From: Bugula neritina
Lineage: Eukaryota > Bryozoa > Gymnolaemata > Cheilostomatida > Bugulidae
DNA: 47,500 bases
Assembly: GCA_964035545.1 (NCBI GenBank)
Contig: OZ037771.1
Span: 4,654,128-4,701,627 of the forward strand
Direction of reading: 5' to 3'
The notes beneath the pieces are model-generated. The model worked only from the letters and a program-made list of their open reading frames with translations. It did not search any database and was not told the DNA's origin. Position 1 is the first letter of the stretch. Every line of letters begins with the position of its first letter. Positions 46,457 to 47,500 of this stretch are shown piece by piece. Made by a program: the position numbers and the translations under genes.

Positions 46457-46465
46457 TATAAAAAG
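46457..46465 (+). promoter_or_regulatory. TATA box of transporter F
   Basis: TATAAAAAG followed by a GC-richer stretch (GGCTCTCTGG), a canonical TATA context. The predicted start site near 46487 leaves a 5' region of about 130 nt before the ATG, possibly interrupted by an intron. Confidence 0.6.
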
Positions 46466-46618
46466 GGCTCTCTGGTGAGCAATTTGCACAACAAAATACA
46501 TTTTATCAGTATAGGAGAACGCAAAACTAAATCACACATTTAATTAAACCAGCTTTGTATTCATGTTTGCTTTTATTTAAATGTTAACATTTTCTTAAAC
46601 ATCTAGAATTTTGAAATA

Positions 46619-47500
46619 ATGTCTGATGACGATGATATGGAAAGGGAAAATCTACTAGCAAAAAAAGAAAAAATGCTGTCAAAGAGAGAGCAACTTAGCA
46701 ACCAGTTCTCAAGCAAAGCGTGTAAGGAGTACACATTGCTGATGGTTCTGTTATTCTCCCAGTTTTCAGCCTTATGCACAGACACTTTCCTGTTTCCTTT
46801 CTTTCCTCAAGAAGCAAAGAGCAAAGGACTGAATCAGTTTGAAATAGGAACAGTTTATGGCTCTTTTGAATTGGCTAGATTCACAACTGCACCTGTCCTA
46901 GGATATCTGGTAACATTTATAAAGACAATATTATTGAGATTTAATTAAAGTTGTACGCTCTATTAACTATCATTACTTGGTAATTGTATCATTATAATAT
47001 AATTGTATTAGCTTAGCAAAATTCATGTTTTAAAATAAGCTGAAGCTACACAGAAATCACAGTCTAATACAATATTTCTTTAGATTTGCATATAGACAGT
47101 AAATTTTACCAGCTTTTATATACTCTCGCATACACAATATTGATAAATCATCATTTTTAATTTAGCTTGCTTGGATTAGTCCAAGAATCACTTGTATAAC
47201 AGCCACAATCACTTTGGCAATCACATGTATAGCCTTGGGGTAAGTAGAAAACTTTTATCAACTGCTAAAACGGTACTTGCAACAGTTGCACTAAAAGTAA
47301 ATGCAAGTATTAAAATTAGCGACTTTATTTACGGCTGTTCTATAATAAAAATAGTTTATAATATTACTTTAGATTTATATTGGATAATAAAATTATGCTA
47401 GCAGTTTGGTTTCAAACTTGACAACACTAATTATTCCCACTTAATATAAACAGAAATAAACCATGGAAACAGTTTGTAGAAAGTCAGTTACCTGTTTTAG
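46619..47500 (+). CDS. SLC18B1-like MFS transporter, paralogue F (5' part, runs off window)
   Basis: Exon 1 is 46619-46909 (97 codons) and exon 2 is 47166-47239 (74 nt, ending in phase 2 as in all paralogues). Later exons must lie to the right of the window. The N-terminus is MSDDDDMERENLLAKKE, with ERENLL at residues 8-13 as a classical acidic dileucine motif. FLFPFFPQEAKSKGLNQFEI and LARFTTAPVLGYL are close to paralogue D. Exon 2 encodes LAWISPRITCITATITLAI followed by the next helix. A canonical TATA box lies 154-162 nt upstream of the ATG. A pyrimidine-rich acceptor-like stretch ending CTAG about 12 nt before the ATG would, if used, remove two short upstream ORFs beginning near 46563 and 46582, so a 5' UTR intron is likely but unproven. 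Confidence 0.85.

Overview
This is AT-rich eukaryotic DNA, best read as nuclear DNA of an invertebrate animal. Its genes have many short exons with GT/AG junctions, long introns, microsatellites, tRNA-derived SINEs and short inverted-repeat transposons. No bacterial-type operons or ribosome binding sites are seen. The species cannot be fixed from the sequence; the two protein families point to a non-vertebrate metazoan.

Layout. (1) 182-7127, minus strand: two tandem five-exon genes for small secreted proteins. Histidine is the predicted first mature residue and the C-terminus is YQCADV-like; the look is that of BIM1/X325-type copper-binding proteins. The downstream copy runs off the left edge of the window. 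(2) 10126-17376, minus strand: an 11-exon SLC18B1-like major-facilitator transporter (498 aa when spliced). (3) 18488-29351 and 33453-40431, plus strand: two paralogous 11-exon transporters (453 and 452 aa). (4) 46619 to the right edge: the first two exons of a fourth paralogue. An orphan, stop-containing copy of the terminal exon lies at 43668-43740. Exon phases are the same throughout and most exon lengths are identical, so the cluster arose by tandem and inverted duplication. The first two transporters are head to head across about 1.1 kb.

How the genes work together. SLC18B1 is known as a vesicular polyamine transporter, and every paralogue here carries an acidic dileucine motif at exactly residues 8-13, which suits sorting to endolysosomal or secretory vesicles. 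A link between these transporters and the neighbouring secreted proteins is only physical proximity.

Most of the rest is intron or intergenic DNA holding repeats: a 789-bp transposon packed with GATCGATC motifs, a foldback palindrome with about 100-bp arms flanked by TA arrays, a G-tract MITE, at least three copies of a tRNA-derived SINE, and several minisatellites. The most unusual is a minisatellite in transporter intron 3 that repeatedly copies the 5' splice site; independent donor-containing duplications sit at the same intron boundary in the other two complete paralogues.
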